Origin: Semisulcospira habei
Taxonomy: Eukaryota > Mollusca > Gastropoda > Semisulcospiridae
Length of the DNA: 64,000 bases
Assembly (NCBI GenBank): GCA_036245525.1
Contig: BTPG01000007.1
Coordinates: forward strand, 120,475,132-120,539,131
Direction of reading: 5' to 3'
Translations under genes and position numbers: made by a program
Notes under the pieces: generated by a model
What the model was told of the DNA's origin: nothing
Seen by the model: only the letters and a program-made list of their open reading frames with translations
Databases searched by the model: none
Shown: positions 54,303-64,000 of the stretch, piece after piece
How the letters are laid out: every line of letters starts with the position of its first letter
Position numbering within the stretch: the stretch's first letter is position 1

Positions 54303-54521
54303 ATTAAGCCCCACTCGCTTCAGAGAAAAAAATGAACGACACCCGACTGCAAAAGGTATAGATCCTCATGAGTCCCCGCAGTTGCGGGGGCTCATGAGGA
54401 TCTATGCCTCTTGCTGAAACCGCTTTAAATCTACGTTCCATTGACGGCTGCGGATCTTTGACGTTGAATGTAGAATCATTTCAAAAACGCAGTCTGCATC
54501 CACTGACAGCGAAAGCGTGAA
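54303..54521 (+). mobile_element. A-type MITE
   Basis: It starts TTAAGCCCCACTCGCTTCAG. The hairpin is at 54350-54413 (GATCCTCATGAG / CTCATGAGGATC perfect, centre CCCCGCAGTTGCGGGG). The right part GTCTGCATCCACTGACAGCG has lost its TTAA. Confidence 0.82.
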
Positions 54522-54639
54522 TTTTTTTTCTCCATCTGCAGGAGGCATAGATTCTCATGAGACCCTGCAATCGACTTCATGGATGGCCTCAGACAGAGGT
54601 TGTTACATGGGTTCAAGTCTTCGAGTGAATAGAAGAGAT

Positions 54640-54852
54640 TTAACTCATTGTACCCAACACCGAAATCCTTAAATGTTGCCGTTGTCTTCTGAAGATTGCA
54701 TTGCAGTGCAGGGCACAGATCGACCATGATAGTTCAAGGGTGATGCCAGAATAGCTTGGCGCTCATAGGCGCCAAGCTATCCTGGCATCACCCTTGAACT
54801 ATCACGGTCGATCCTTATCTTCCTGTGGTGTGTCTGGGGTAGAATGAGTTAA
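54640..54852 (-). mobile_element. Complete B-type MITE, inverted orientation
   Basis: TTAACTCATTGTACCCAACA to GGGGTAGAATGAGTTAA. The longer flank (CTGAAGATTGCATTGCAGTG) lies on the left, so this copy is inverted relative to the others. The hairpin variant GCTCATAGGCGCC is in the centre. Confidence 0.92.
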
Positions 54853-55219
54853 CTTTACACTGCGGTTCTGTTTTGTTTTTCTCTTTTCTTTTTAGACAGA
54901 ACCACAGATGGAGTTTTCAATTCACAAAACGTTATCATCATCATTACTTTTAATTTGTTGAGAAACATGTTAGAGAGTGCTCAACCGGCTAAGGATGCGG
55001 GTTTGAACAGACGTGAATATCATGCAGTGATAATGAAACTGATGTCTGTTTCTTTGTGCGCTCAAGAGGTTGTATATTGATTCCGTTTAAGTTACATGCA
55101 CCATCACATTTGTAAGTGCAAAACTCTTGAAAGCGGATGTTAATTTTGACCTGCGTGTTTTTAAAAAATCCGTAAAATTAAATGCTCTCTATGTCAATGA
55201 TGATGACGATGATGATGAT

Positions 55220-55395
55220 GAAGCTGATTATTATTATTATTATTATTATTATTATTTATTATTATTATTATTATTATTATTGTATTAAAATTATTATTAT
55301 ATATTATTATTATTATTATTGTATTTTTGTCATCATGGCTATAATAATAATAATAATAATAATAGATTTTTTATTATTATTAATATTACCATCAT
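55220..55395. repeat. (ATT)n microsatellite cluster
   Basis: Several ATT/AAT blocks in both orientations between 55220 and 55395. Confidence 0.93.
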
Positions 55396-55639
55396 TATTG
55401 TTGTGCTTTACCCGTCCTGCTTACCGTTACATTTTCTTTTCCGTCGGATACACTTTATTTCAGCAAAAGTCGATTTCCGCACATTCTCAATAGATTTTTC
55501 TGTTTGTCTTTTTATTGTATTTCAGCAGAATTCTCTATTCTGCGACTTTAGCGACAGTGACGATATTTTACGCACGATTACTATAGGGTCAAAATTCGTC
55601 AGTATGGTGGTGAAGACTGCATAACTATTCAAAAGCCAG

Positions 55640-55690
55640 ATCGTCTATGATAGTTCAAGAGTGGTGCCAGAATAGCTTGGCCGATCCATG
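55640..55690. repeat. Truncated family B arm
   Basis: TATGATAGTTCAAGAGTGGT and GCCAGAATAGCTTGG, then directly CCGATCCATGTC. Nearly the whole right arm is deleted. Confidence 0.8.
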
Positions 55691-55751
55691 TCTTACTGTA
55701 CTGTATAGTGAGTTAACGATAATGACGATGGTTGTGGCGTGGTAAATAAAA

Positions 55752-55863
55752 GCTGCGTTCAATACGCCTGCCGCCCGCGTCACGACATGTCTGTTAGCAC
55801 AGTGTTGTTTGACAGCCCGCCGCTCTTCACATCGACCCGCGGCTACATCGCTGAACGCAGATA
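55752..55863. mobile_element. Short element with CTGCGTTCA inverted ends
   Basis: GCTGCGTTCA at the left and TGAACGCAG at the right bound about 110 bp of GC-rich sequence. It may be a small DNA-transposon derivative. No target duplication is clear. Confidence 0.4.
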
Positions 55864-56400
55864 ATCATCGTTTCGGAATTTCGTGAAGGATGTGTCATTT
55901 GCTAAATTAAATTCTTTGTTTCATTTCATAAAATATATTTTTATTTACCTTTTTTGGCCTGACATAAAATTAAATTGAGGGAAATTAAACTAGTCAAGCA
56001 AGCAAGAAAGAAGGGAAGCAAGCAACCATGCAGCCAACTAGACAACCAGCCAAACACCCAGCTAACCAACATAAAAACGAACAACCGATAGAATTAGTGA
56101 ATGAAATTTATTTTTCAAAGATTAAGGTAATATTGTCTCTTTGCAAATGTCTACTTGCTCAATATCTTTGAGAGATCAACTCCGATCACCTCTGTGCCGG
56201 GGGACGTTAAACGAGAAATGCTGAAACGTTTAATTTACAGGATCAAGTTTTAGGCCGAACGCCTCTCTTACAAATTGTCCTGTTACAAAATGAACACTAT
56301 GAACAAGGAGTAAAAAAACAACACAATACATAAACATGAAAGATAAATTGAAAAAGTACACAAAAGCAATGCAAATAATGCGCACACATCATATATCATC

Positions 56401-56535
<135 letters not shown>

Positions 56536-56581
56536 AATGAATCTTTATTTTCCAAGGATAAAAAGATTTAGGTCTGAAGAC

Positions 56582-56707
<126 letters not shown>

Positions 56708-56819
56708 CACAGAGTATTTAACCACTTTAACAACCATCGCGTGAAGAAGCGCATCAAATCACAAAATCACCGCAGAGGATTCGCTCTTAAACAGTCTTTC
56801 ATTCAACCGCTTCAATCTG

Positions 56820-56884
56820 CAAGAGACATAGATTCTCATGAGCCCCTCCATTCGAAGGGGCTCATGCGAACCTAAGTCTCTTGC
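56820..56884. repeat. Family A palindrome
   Basis: CAAGAGACATAGATTCTCAT pairs with CTCATGCGAACCTAAGTCTC. The centre CCCCTCCATTCGAAGGGG is altered. Confidence 0.88.
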
Positions 56885-57124
56885 TGACCAAAAATTGTGC
56901 AGCAGGTTATCCTCAAAATGAGAGTCTTACCTCGGTCGGCGAATGTTCAAAAGCAAAGTCAGACACCCGTGACGCGTAATTTCATAATCACAGCTAAGCA
57001 CCGTTATTAAATTGTGGACACAGTTGGTTGGGGCAGCCACCCCCTGTAGGGAAAAAGTCGCAGGAGAGACAATCGCTCGTTATAAGCGGGCTCGCAGAGA
57101 AAACTTATTCCAGTCTGTCTGCAA

Positions 57125-57190
57125 ACAGGCATAGATTCTCATGAGCCTCTGCAAACCTGCAGGGACTCATTTGAGAATTTATGCTTTTTG
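57125..57190. repeat. Family A palindrome
   Basis: CAGGCATAGATTCTCATGAG pairs with CTCATTTGAGAATTTATGCT around CTCTGCAAACCTGCAGGG. Confidence 0.82.
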
Positions 57191-57284
57191 GAGCAATGGC
57201 GTATGCAAATCTACGTCAAGAAAGAGATTCGTTTGTTGTAAGCGGGCATGGAGAGAAATCAGGTTCTGTCTCATCTGTCTGTCT

Positions 57285-57348
57285 GAAAGAGGCATAGATT
57301 CTCATGAGTCCCTGCAGGCAGGGGCACATGAGAATCTAAGCCTCTTGC
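57285..57348. repeat. Family A palindrome
   Basis: AAAGAGGCATAGATTCTCAT pairs with CACATGAGAATCTAAGCCTC around GTCCCTGCAGGCAGGGGC. It is about 160 bp from the previous copy with a similar lead (GCGGGC...AGAGA), so the two may be a local duplication. Confidence 0.88.
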
Positions 57349-57399
57349 CGAAGACACCACTCATAATAAAAACATATATATGCCTCCATCTGCTCCATG

Positions 57400-57515
57400 A
57401 AAGGCAAAAGGCAGCAAGTCCATTATTTTGAAAAGCGAGACTCTCATTGTAATGAAATGAAAATCTAGCTTTTCGCAAAAATGGACGTGCTACTTTTTAT
57501 TTTCCTTGGGCAGCA
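57400..57515. repeat. Family J palindrome
   Basis: GGCAAAAGGCAGCAAGTCCA, GAAAAGCGAGACTCTCATTG pair with AATGAAAATCTAGCTTTTCG and TGGACGTGCTAC. The outer arms are better preserved than in other J copies. Confidence 0.82.
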
Positions 57516-57579
57516 CTTCCGTTTGCTTCCTCACAAGGGCGAGATCATTAAGATGGGATGTTTCAGTATGGGACAGGTT

Positions 57580-57696
57580 CCAGCTGCATGAGTGAGTTAA
57601 GTTCTGCGCCAGCCACTAAGCAAGGTGCTCCGCTGTAGCGGAGCACCTTGCTTAGTGGCTGGCGCAGAACTTAACTCACTCATGCAACTGACCCAC
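57580..57696. repeat. Family H palindrome, almost perfect
   Basis: CAGCTGCATGAGTGAGTTAA, GTTCTGCGCCAGCCACTAAG, CAAGGTGCTCCGCTGTAGCG, mirrored completely. The arms are about 57 nt with one mismatch. The arms carry GTTAAGTTC/GAACTTAAC where the copy at 18183 has GTTTAGTCC/GGACTAAGC. Confidence 0.95.
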
Positions 57697-58029
57697 GGTT
57701 CTCGAGTTGTTCGCTGCAATCGGACTGGAGGACATAGCCTGGAATAAGTTCCAGATTGTGTACGGATGAAGTTGTGGTGGATGAGAAAGGGGTGGTGGGT
57801 ACAAGGTGGAAGCGGGGTGGGTGGACATTTGGTGGTGGTGGTGTGGGGGTGTTACATCCAGTTGCTGTCTTTTTTTCTTCTTCGTGTTTGTGATGGAATA
57901 ATGTGAATTCTGATTCGCGCCGCGTGTATATAAGTGCGTGTATGTTAGCATGTCCTTCTCAGAAACCTTTTACTCGCAAGAGGTGTTTTAGCCCTTATCA
58001 TTCGGAATACACCAGTGTGTGAAATCAGT

Positions 58030-58083
58030 TTGACTAAAATAGTTCAAGGGTAGTGCACTACCCTTAAACTAGAGCCATTGGTC
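58030..58083. repeat. Miniature family B palindrome
   Basis: ATAGTTCAAGGGTAGTGCAC then TACCCTTAAACTAGAGCC. The inner GCCAGAATAGC...GCTATTCTGGC part is absent, and GTGCAC is at the symmetric centre. Confidence 0.75.
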
Positions 58084-58822
58084 TATATTCTTATCTGTAT
58101 GTGCTATAATGTAGCTTGCATATGGCAGTGTACAAATTTGAAGCGTTTAGCCTCAGTATGATATGGGTTATTATTTCTAGCGTGTTCGTTGAAAGGTCCT
58201 GATAAATCAAAGTGGCACAGTTGCAGCGCACCTGAATTCATCAGGCTTCAGATCGTACTTCATGGGCAATATATTAATTAGCCGTCTCTGTGCCCTATAA
58301 CCCGACCCTTCGCACAGTCCATTATCACTCTTTTGACGTGAAAGTTGGATCACTGTAAACCCCAAATTAACTAACAAAACATCACATTGGGTGGACGTGG
58401 GTGTTAGTGCCACCACCGTGCACGCGCTCACGTGAAGCAATCCCTCAATCTTTCATTTCAATCAGCACTCACGCGCGGGGTTTGATCTTTAAGCTCCACG
58501 CGCGCTCGTTACTTTTATTTATTTTTCTTTATTTCCGCGCCTAACACTCTTACCGTGAAAAAGGACTCGGGCGTCATTGAGTCGTGACGACTGCGTGCCG
58601 TGACTCATTCTAGCGTGACAGCCTCTTCTAAACCCACCGACGGGACAGTACAGGGAAAAAGAGGGGGGAGGGGTTTGGTGTTGGAGGAATGGGGGGAGGG
58701 GGAGTGGGTGGGTGGGGGGGGGGGAGTGGGCGGTGGTGATGAAAAGACAAAAGGATGAACTCATACTAACAGCGACACGTCAAGGCGAGTTTTCTGCGTT
58801 CACCGCCGGTTGAAAGCGAAAG

Positions 58823-58919
58823 ATGGACCAGAACAGTTCAAGGGTCGTGCCTGATTAGCTTGGCGCCTAAGGGCGCCAAGCTAATCAGGCACAACCCTTG
58901 AACTATCATAGTCGATCCA
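58823..58919. repeat. Family B palindrome
   Basis: CAGTTCAAGGGTCGTGCCTG pairs with CAGGCACAACCCTTGAACTA around TTAGCTTGGCGCC. Same CTGATTAGC subtype as 4416. Confidence 0.92.
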
Positions 58920-58968
58920 TCTCTAGTGACTTACATTCTAAGCACAGCCTTTGAACTGTCAGTGTGAC

Positions 58969-59067
58969 TTAGACCAGGACAGTTTAAGGGGCGTGCCTGA
59001 TTAGCTTAGCGTCTATAGACGCCAACCTAATCAAACACTATCCTGAAACTGTCATGGCCGATCCGTC
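58969..59067. repeat. Degraded family B palindrome
   Basis: ACAGTTTAAGGGGCGTGCCT, ATTAGCTTAGCGTCTATAGA, then AATCAAACACTATCCTGAAA. It is 50 bp from the previous copy. Confidence 0.8.
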
Positions 59068-59564
59068 TCCTGTTACTTACATTTTCGGCACAACCCTAGA
59101 GGTATCAAGACCAGTACAGTTCTCATAGCTCAGCCTACACATATCCACCTCCCGCAATTTCATCAATTCCAGGTGGTCCTTGGCGTACGAATCTAAAATA
59201 TTTGTCACTTGGCATTGAATGTGAAAGATTGTTACGGCTGACTCAGGCTTTGTACATCTGCAATCGGATTTTTCACATCGTTGTAATTTTTCCCTCTCAC
59301 CCCAGAAACCATCCCAGTAATGCAATAATGACATCAGATGAGGCTTTGTACCAAGTGTGTGGCTTTGATTTCTGCGGGTCATTTGGGTGTGGGGTGCATG
59401 TAATGAAATTAAATATAATTATCTTGTCTTTTTTCACGTAGATTTATTTCCAAAACACGCCATATTTATAGCGTGAAATAAAAATCGCAACAAAGAAAGG
59501 AACACGCTTAAGAAGGACAAGCAAGAACAACACAGTTTATTACATTTTCGGCCGGCTAAGTCCT

Positions 59565-59779
59565 TTAACCCATTCAGCTCTGACGCACTACAGCAGGAGA
59601 TGGGTCGATCATGATAATTCAAGGGCAGTGCCAGATTAGCTTGGCGCCGACAGGCGCCAAGCTAATCTGGCACTACCCTTGAATTATCATGGTCGATCCA
59701 TCTCCTGCAACAGGTGCACAGTCGTTAGATGACGCCTCCAAACTTTGGGAAATAACGTGCGCAGGGCTGAATGGGTTAA
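59565..59779 (+). mobile_element. Complete B-type MITE, second subtype
   Basis: Tips TTAACCCATTCAGCTCTGAC and GCAGGGCTGAATGGGTTAA. The hairpin has GGGCAGTGCCAGATTAGC with GCTAATCTGGCACTACCC. The longer internal flank differs from the main subtype (GATGACGCCTCCAAACTTTG). Confidence 0.92.
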
Positions 59780-60022
59780 AAAAAAAAAGAAGAAATTGGC
59801 ATTCAAACGATGCACTTATCTTTATCCCGTGGGAAATTTCAGCTTGCGAAATATTGTTTACTTTGTTTGATTCAACCGTAACCTCTGTGTGTTATATTGG
59901 GTGTATCGGCAGAGTATGCCATTCTGTGTTCGATTGTTAAATTTGGCTGTTGTTGTTGTTCCATGATGCGTTGCTGGTGCACGTGTTACTGATGTTATGT
60001 GTGCGCCTTCATTAGCAGACAT

Positions 60023-60240
60023 TCTAACTCATTTCTACCCCAGACACACCACAGCAAGATAAGGCTCGACCATGATAGTTCAAGGGTGATGCCAGAATAG
60101 CTTGGCGCCTATGGGCGCCAAGCTATTCTGGCATCACCCTTGAACTATCATGGTCGATCTGTGTCCTGCACTGCACTGCAGTCTTCAGAGGACAACGGCA
60201 AAATTTGCGGATTTCGGTGTTGGGGTAGAATGAGTTTTAA
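60023..60240 (+). mobile_element. B-type MITE
   Basis: Tips CTAACTCATTTCTACCCCAG and GGGGTAGAATGAGTTTTAA, each TTAA slightly altered. The hairpin is near perfect. Confidence 0.9.
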
Positions 60241-60296
60241 AGTGTGAGTTTGCGCTGTGTGAAAAACCAGTGTGCAACTCTATGCTTGCAGCTCCT

Positions 60297-60372
60297 GTCA
60301 AGTTGCCCCGCATCAATAGCTGCGTTAGTGTCGTATAGTCGCAGCTATTGATGCAGGGTGCCTTGAATGAGT
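60297..60372. repeat. Family E palindrome with shortened centre
   Basis: GCATCAATAGCTGCGTTAGT, then GTCGTATAGTCGCAGCTATT and GATGC. The CGTTGCC centre is lost. The right tip is CCTTGAATGAGT. Confidence 0.85.
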
Positions 60373-60522
60373 CGGACTGTGACCTGACGGCTCTCAGTGG
60401 TTCACATTTTGTAACGAATCACGGTAACGAGAACATCTGCAAACAGTCAGCGGATCTACAGAAGCTAATCCTAACAACTCTGACCCCGATGGTCACTACT
60501 GTGAAAATGTAACATACCTTTC

Positions 60523-60640
60523 AAATAATAATAATACCGGTTATTATATAGGCGCTTTTTCCCAATTCGGCGAATGGGCTCAACTCAAAGCGCAGCGAAC
60601 TGAACCCAACACGCACGCTCACATGACACACACGCTTTCA
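60523..60640 (-). mobile_element. Retroelement 3' end on the minus strand
   Basis: The minus strand reads GCGCTTTGAGTTGAGCCCAT, TCGGCGAATTGGG..., AAAAGCGCCTATATAATAAC and a tail of AAT repeats (left end at 60523). This pattern (GCGC...TATATAA then AAT repeats) resembles the LINE tail at 50890-50920. Confidence 0.55.
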
Positions 60641-61156
60641 CTCTGAAGACAAACACAGTGCAAGACAGACACAGGACATTCCCGTGGTGCGAAGGGTCAG
60701 CTCAGCTACTGAGGTTTCGGAAATTTTGATCGCTTGTATTTGAAATTTATGAAGTGGCCTGAAACCGGTACCAAAGTGGAGGGGGTGGAAGAACCGGTGT
60801 ACCCAGAGAAAGAACCCCCGACGGTCCACCCGAATTAACGGTGACACTTCTTAAATCTGACGATTTCAAATAGTCTGGTCAACAAGAAGCATATACTCTC
60901 ATATACTGAGCCCCTGCAGCTGCGAAGACACTTGAGAATCCGTGCTTCCTGCAGATAGGTGGGCGCGACTTAGAGAGACTGTGTTTGCAAACTTCGTGTA
61001 TCTGTACCCCTCCGTTTATTTAGTTGTTTTGTCTACACGTACCCCGTTAGTCCAGCCATCTACCCCAATCTCTAATCTACCCGGTATTCTAAACCTGTAT
61101 GACCTCCTGCGGGTAAATAATCATTATAGATGTAAATGGGGCCAGTTCTTAACATG

Positions 61157-61211
61157 CAAGAGGCATAGATTTTCATGGGCCCCCCGCGAACGGGAAAATC
61201 TATGCCTCTTG
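61157..61211. repeat. Family A palindrome, shortened centre
   Basis: CAAGAGGCATAGATTTTCAT pairs with GGGAAAATCTATGCCTCTTG. The right-arm CTCATG is lost. GATTTTC/GAAAATC is shared by both arms. Confidence 0.88.
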
Positions 61212-61841
61212 GAGATGTCAGACTGAGAGGCTATACTCTGTAAACTGACTTGCTTTGCGCTGATCGCCTTAAGCAGCGATAAACACCCGATTTGAGGTAA
61301 CAAGAGTGATTGGGTGATAGCTTACCCGGAGTGTAACTACTTACTGGTGACGCTACAGTTCCCTTCTGTTTATTGATGTTAGACAGTCTGCAACAAGGCA
61401 ACAAAAGCGATCAAACACTCCAGCAGCAGCAGTTTGCAGTTCTAGAAAAGTAAAAATACGACATTTTCTTTGAATAATTGTGCGCCGAACACACGCCTAT
61501 TATGTATTATCAAACTTTGCTAGGGGGAAAAAATCATAGTAGTGACGTCTGTCACAGTTGTTTATGTTTTTATCTTGTTTGTTTCGTCATTGCTGACTTC
61601 AGCTAAAATTGTTATTAAAAAATGCAATGTCCATGTTTTCGCGACCATAAAAAGGAGAAAAGAGAGAAAAACCCCAAGGGAGAGCACTCTGTCTTACTTC
61701 CGCCCCATCTGCCACCCTGTATCCGTGTTTTGTCAAAAGCTAAGTGAGGTAGCCAAGGTCCGATAACACGCAAATTTTGTTCAACGTGAGCGCAATTTTT
61801 AGTTGACAGAAGAAAAAAGTCTGTCAAACATCTTTTTTCTG

Positions 61842-61893
61842 CAAGAGACATAGCTTCTCATGGGCCCCTGCCTTGGGGATTTATGTCTCTTGC
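61842..61893. repeat. Family A palindrome, shortened right arm
   Basis: CAAGAGACATAGCTTCTCAT and GGGGATTTATGTCTCTTGC, with CCCCTGCCTTGGGG at the centre. Confidence 0.82.
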
Positions 61894-61998
61894 TCGAATG
61901 GATTGACCTCTACTTACAGAGAGCGGGGTTCGGGGTTCACACTGCATCGATAAGAATGTTAATAGACTAAAGATCCTCCTCACTGGGTGGTTGGGGCG

Positions 61999-62028
61999 TG
62001 GGGGGGGGGGGGGGGGGGGGGGGGGGGG
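61999..62028 (+). repeat. Poly-G tract
   Basis: About 29 consecutive G. Its length may be affected by sequencing error. Confidence 0.85.
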
Positions 62029-62053
62029 TAGTCATCGGCTATTGCCGTATTAT

Positions 62054-62158
62054 GAAGGCAAAAGTCCATTTTTGACAAAGACAAAGTTATCATTGATAAA
62101 CAATGAAACAAATCACTTTCACAAAGAGGACACACTGTCTGTTTCATTTACAGGGCAG
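62054..62158. repeat. Degraded family J palindrome
   Basis: GAAGGCAAAAGTCCATTTTT and GAGGACACACTGTCTG...ACAGGGCAG are the outer parts. The stem has decayed. Confidence 0.6.
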
Positions 62159-62607
62159 CCAGGTTGCCATTCGCCAATTTTTATTTTATTTTATTACATT
62201 GGCATCAGACAATATCCTCTTGGTCTCACCATGAATGTCTGCTGTGGATAAATTGTTGTCCAAAGTGCAACAGATGCGTAAATACTTGTCGCAAGATTAG
62301 AATCACGATCAGATACATTTATAGACCAATCATTCTTTCGCCGATTTCACTCGAAAACGCCCGAAGGGACACGCGCCAGGAGTTCGTGATTGTCCGACAA
62401 TTCCCGGCTATCATCTCAGCCTCACTTTTGCCTTGCCCCCGATCGCTCCTGAAAGCGCCCGAGGGGACACGAACTCGTCTTTGCGATTGTCCGTCAATTC
62501 CCGGTTGACGCCCGTCGTCAGTGCTCTCCTAATTACACGTGGTCGTAAACTTTGACAAGGATGACTCCAAATTTCCTGAGGATATAAATGGACTTGGTGC
62601 ATTGTAG

Positions 62608-62672
62608 CAAGAGGCATAGATTCTCACGAGCCCCTGCAGATACAGGGGCTTGTGAGAGTCTATGCCACTTGC
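62608..62672. repeat. Family A palindrome
   Basis: CAAGAGGCATAGATTCTCAC pairs with GCTTGTGAGAGTCTATGCCA. CTCACGAG/CTTGTGAG keeps pairing with a G-T type step. Confidence 0.9.
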
Positions 62673-62859
62673 AGGAAGAATGGGCTGTAATTGCGGGCAG
62701 TGTTTAAGGAAAGTTTATGGCTCGAGTAGGACGTCAAGACTCTCAAGTGATGTGGGTGACAGTGTGATGTTTGTAGAAGCAGGCGAAAATGCCAAGAAAA
62801 GGAGTGGGATGATGACGTTTAATGATTCGGAAAATAAAGACCAGGTCTCAGTCTATTTT

Positions 62860-62929
62860 GTGTGCAGTTCTGTGATTTTGGACCTTACGGCTTACAGCCG
62901 TAAGGTCCGAAATCACAGACCTGCACACG
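62860..62929. repeat. Family I palindrome, nearly perfect
   Basis: GTGTGCAGTTCTGTGATTTT and GGACCTTACGGC are mirrored by GCCGTAAGGTCC and GAAATCACAGACCTGCACAC around TTACA. Confidence 0.93.
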
Positions 62930-63572
62930 GTTAACTATAATGCGCTTAACCTCAGCAAACACCGCCAGCTTATTTTACAGCTATGTCGTGTCTCTGTCAA
63001 GGACAGATTGTCAATGAGTTCCTGTAACTGAATGGGCTCATTGAAAACCTGTGTCTCTTACAGACTGCAGAGGCGCATGAAAATCTATGCCTCGTAGATG
63101 GCAATGTATGAATGACAGACCCTATTAACGGGGACAGATAATAGACTCGTGTTCAGACTCGGACAGATGCGATAATATAGAGGGAAGACTTGAAGAATAG
63201 ACTCATTAGACTAGAAGAATAGACTCATTATGTGATACTCCAATCACTCTTGCGTTAAGGCTTTAGTCAACACAAGCATCCAAAATGTCAGTCGTACAGC
63301 GAAATACACCGATTTGCTTGTGTGATAGATGTTCATGAATCCATGCAGTTTGCTTGGTGCATTTATAGTTTTGGTCCACGCGGAAACGACTTGTTTGAGG
63401 ATTTTCACTTTATGATAACAGGGTTACGCCTTACGGTAGATGTAAAGTCTCATATCATTATCCGGCTAACGTTGACACGTAGGAGACAGACAGTAACAGA
63501 TGTACACGTGTATTTATGAGTATATGAACAGTGCCGTCATACCTGACTGACTTACAACAACATTAACCTATA

Positions 63573-63640
63573 GATCGACCATAACAGTTCAAGGGTGGTG
63601 CCTTGAACTGGCACCACCCTTGAACTGTCATGGTCGACCT
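63573..63640. repeat. Miniature family B palindrome
   Basis: GATCGACCATAACAGTTCAA, GGGTGGTGCC, then TTGAACT, GGCACCACCCTTGAACTGTC and ATGGTCGACC. The whole CAGAATAGCTTGGCGCC centre is deleted. AACAGTTC/GAACTGTC shows the same change on both arms. Confidence 0.92.
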
Positions 63641-63673
63641 GTTTCCGAAACTGTAATGCAATCGTCAGAGGTC

Positions 63674-63773
63674 AGTTCAGTTGCCTGAGTGAGCTTAGCC
63701 CTGGCCATCCACAAAGCAAGGTGCTCCGCTATAGCAATAGCGGAGCGCTTGGCTAAGTGACTGTCGCGGGACA
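63674..63773. repeat. Family H palindrome
   Basis: TCAGTTGCCTGAGTGAGCTT, GCAAGGTGCTCCGCTATAGC, AATAGCGGAGCGCTTGGCTA. The right outer arm has decayed. Confidence 0.82.
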
Positions 63774-63797
63774 ATGCAGAACTTTGGAAATTCGCTT

Positions 63798-64000
63798 TTA
63801 ACTCATTCAGGGCGACGGCCGTATTTCCCAAATTTTGGAGGCGTCTCCTAATGACTATGCACCAGTTGCAGGAGATGGATCGACCATGATAATTCAAGGG
63901 CAGTGCCAGATTAGCTTGGCGCCTATCGGCGCCAAGCTAATCTGGCACTACCCATGAATTATCATGGTCGATCCATCTCCTGCTGTAGTGCGTCAGGGCT
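63798..64000 (-). mobile_element. B-type MITE, second subtype, cut by the window end
   Basis: TTAACTCATTCAGGGCGACG start. The long internal flank GAGGCGTCTCCTAATGACTA is on the left, so it is inverted relative to 59565. The hairpin GATGGATCGACCATGATAAT is complete to the right arm. The end CGTCAGGGCT matches the start of the opposite tip. Confidence 0.9.

Noticed and set aside
54971..55016. GCTCAACCGGCTAAGGATGC...GGGTTTGAAC as a tRNA gene
   Set aside because: It has weak A- and B-box resemblance only, no acceptor stem pairing can be found, and it is more likely a decayed SINE head.
60727..60845. Segment with GGAAGAACCGGTGTACCCAG that resembles a conserved coding or repeat motif
   Set aside because: I have the impression of a widespread invertebrate repeat fragment but cannot name it, and the frame is short. 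It was left out of the features.

Overview
The window is non-coding-rich animal DNA, most likely from a gastropod mollusc. That assignment is an inference. It rests on a lophotrochozoan-style Tbx2/3 first exon, mollusc-like SINE tails ending in GTTAAAC with ACTA-type repeats, very abundant dinucleotide and tetranucleotide microsatellites, and BovB-like RTE and other LINE fragments. Nothing prokaryotic is present.

Only one host coding exon can be recognised. Positions 25671-26005 (+) encode the first 111 residues of a T-box transcription factor of the Tbx2/3 (optomotor-blind) subfamily. The exon ends at a GT splice donor just inside the T-box domain. No exon 2 can be found downstream, so 26006-64000 appears to be intron 1 (at least 38 kb), and 1-25670 is upstream flank plus 5' UTR.

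The dominant feature is a dense population of short, nearly perfect palindromes (hairpins) belonging to at least a dozen families, here called A to M. Family A (about 65 bp, ends CAAGAGRCATAGAT) has about 50 recognisable copies including degraded ones. Family B (about 96 bp, GATCGACCATGATAG) has about 22, and C to M have 2-9 each. Many A, B, C, D and E copies sit inside larger units of 55-220 bp. These units start and end with TTAA and share related termini (TTAACYCWTTC or TTAACCCTTTG), which is the signature of piggyBac-type MITEs. No transposase is encoded in the window. Within a copy the two arms usually match each other at positions where that copy differs from its family, so arms co-vary. 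This is the most unusual observation here. Copies are also found nested (B inside A at 26220-26434), end to end sharing TTAA (27818-27952), in a train (17187-17577), in tandem triplicate (14402-14920), shortened from the centre (21021-21063, 63573-63640), or as single arms (37213-37262, 53999-54045).

Retroelements: a full-length RTE-clade LINE (31731-35067, 12-bp target duplication) with an intact endonuclease/reverse-transcriptase ORF; four same-strand truncated LINE copies each bounded by (TC)n repeats (40087-44333); two opposed LINE 3' ends in one (ATT)n tract (50589-51670); a short SINE with a 16-bp duplication (8660-8831); and a tRNA-derived SINE on the minus strand (38236-38505). Two old tandem arrays (22800-23275 and 23375-23950) lie 1.7-2.9 kb upstream of the T-box start codon. 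The interval 24456-26056, from the last upstream palindrome to just past exon 1, is free of palindromes.

Region by region: 1-24455 upstream flank with hairpins, microsatellites and arrays; 24456-25670 repeat-poor proximal flank and 5' UTR; 25671-26005 exon 1; 26057-31389 dense MITEs and microsatellites; 31731-35067 RTE; 35068-40086 mixed hairpins and SINE; 40087-44452 LINE/(TC)n cluster; 44453-64000 mixed hairpins, G-family palindromes and LINE ends.
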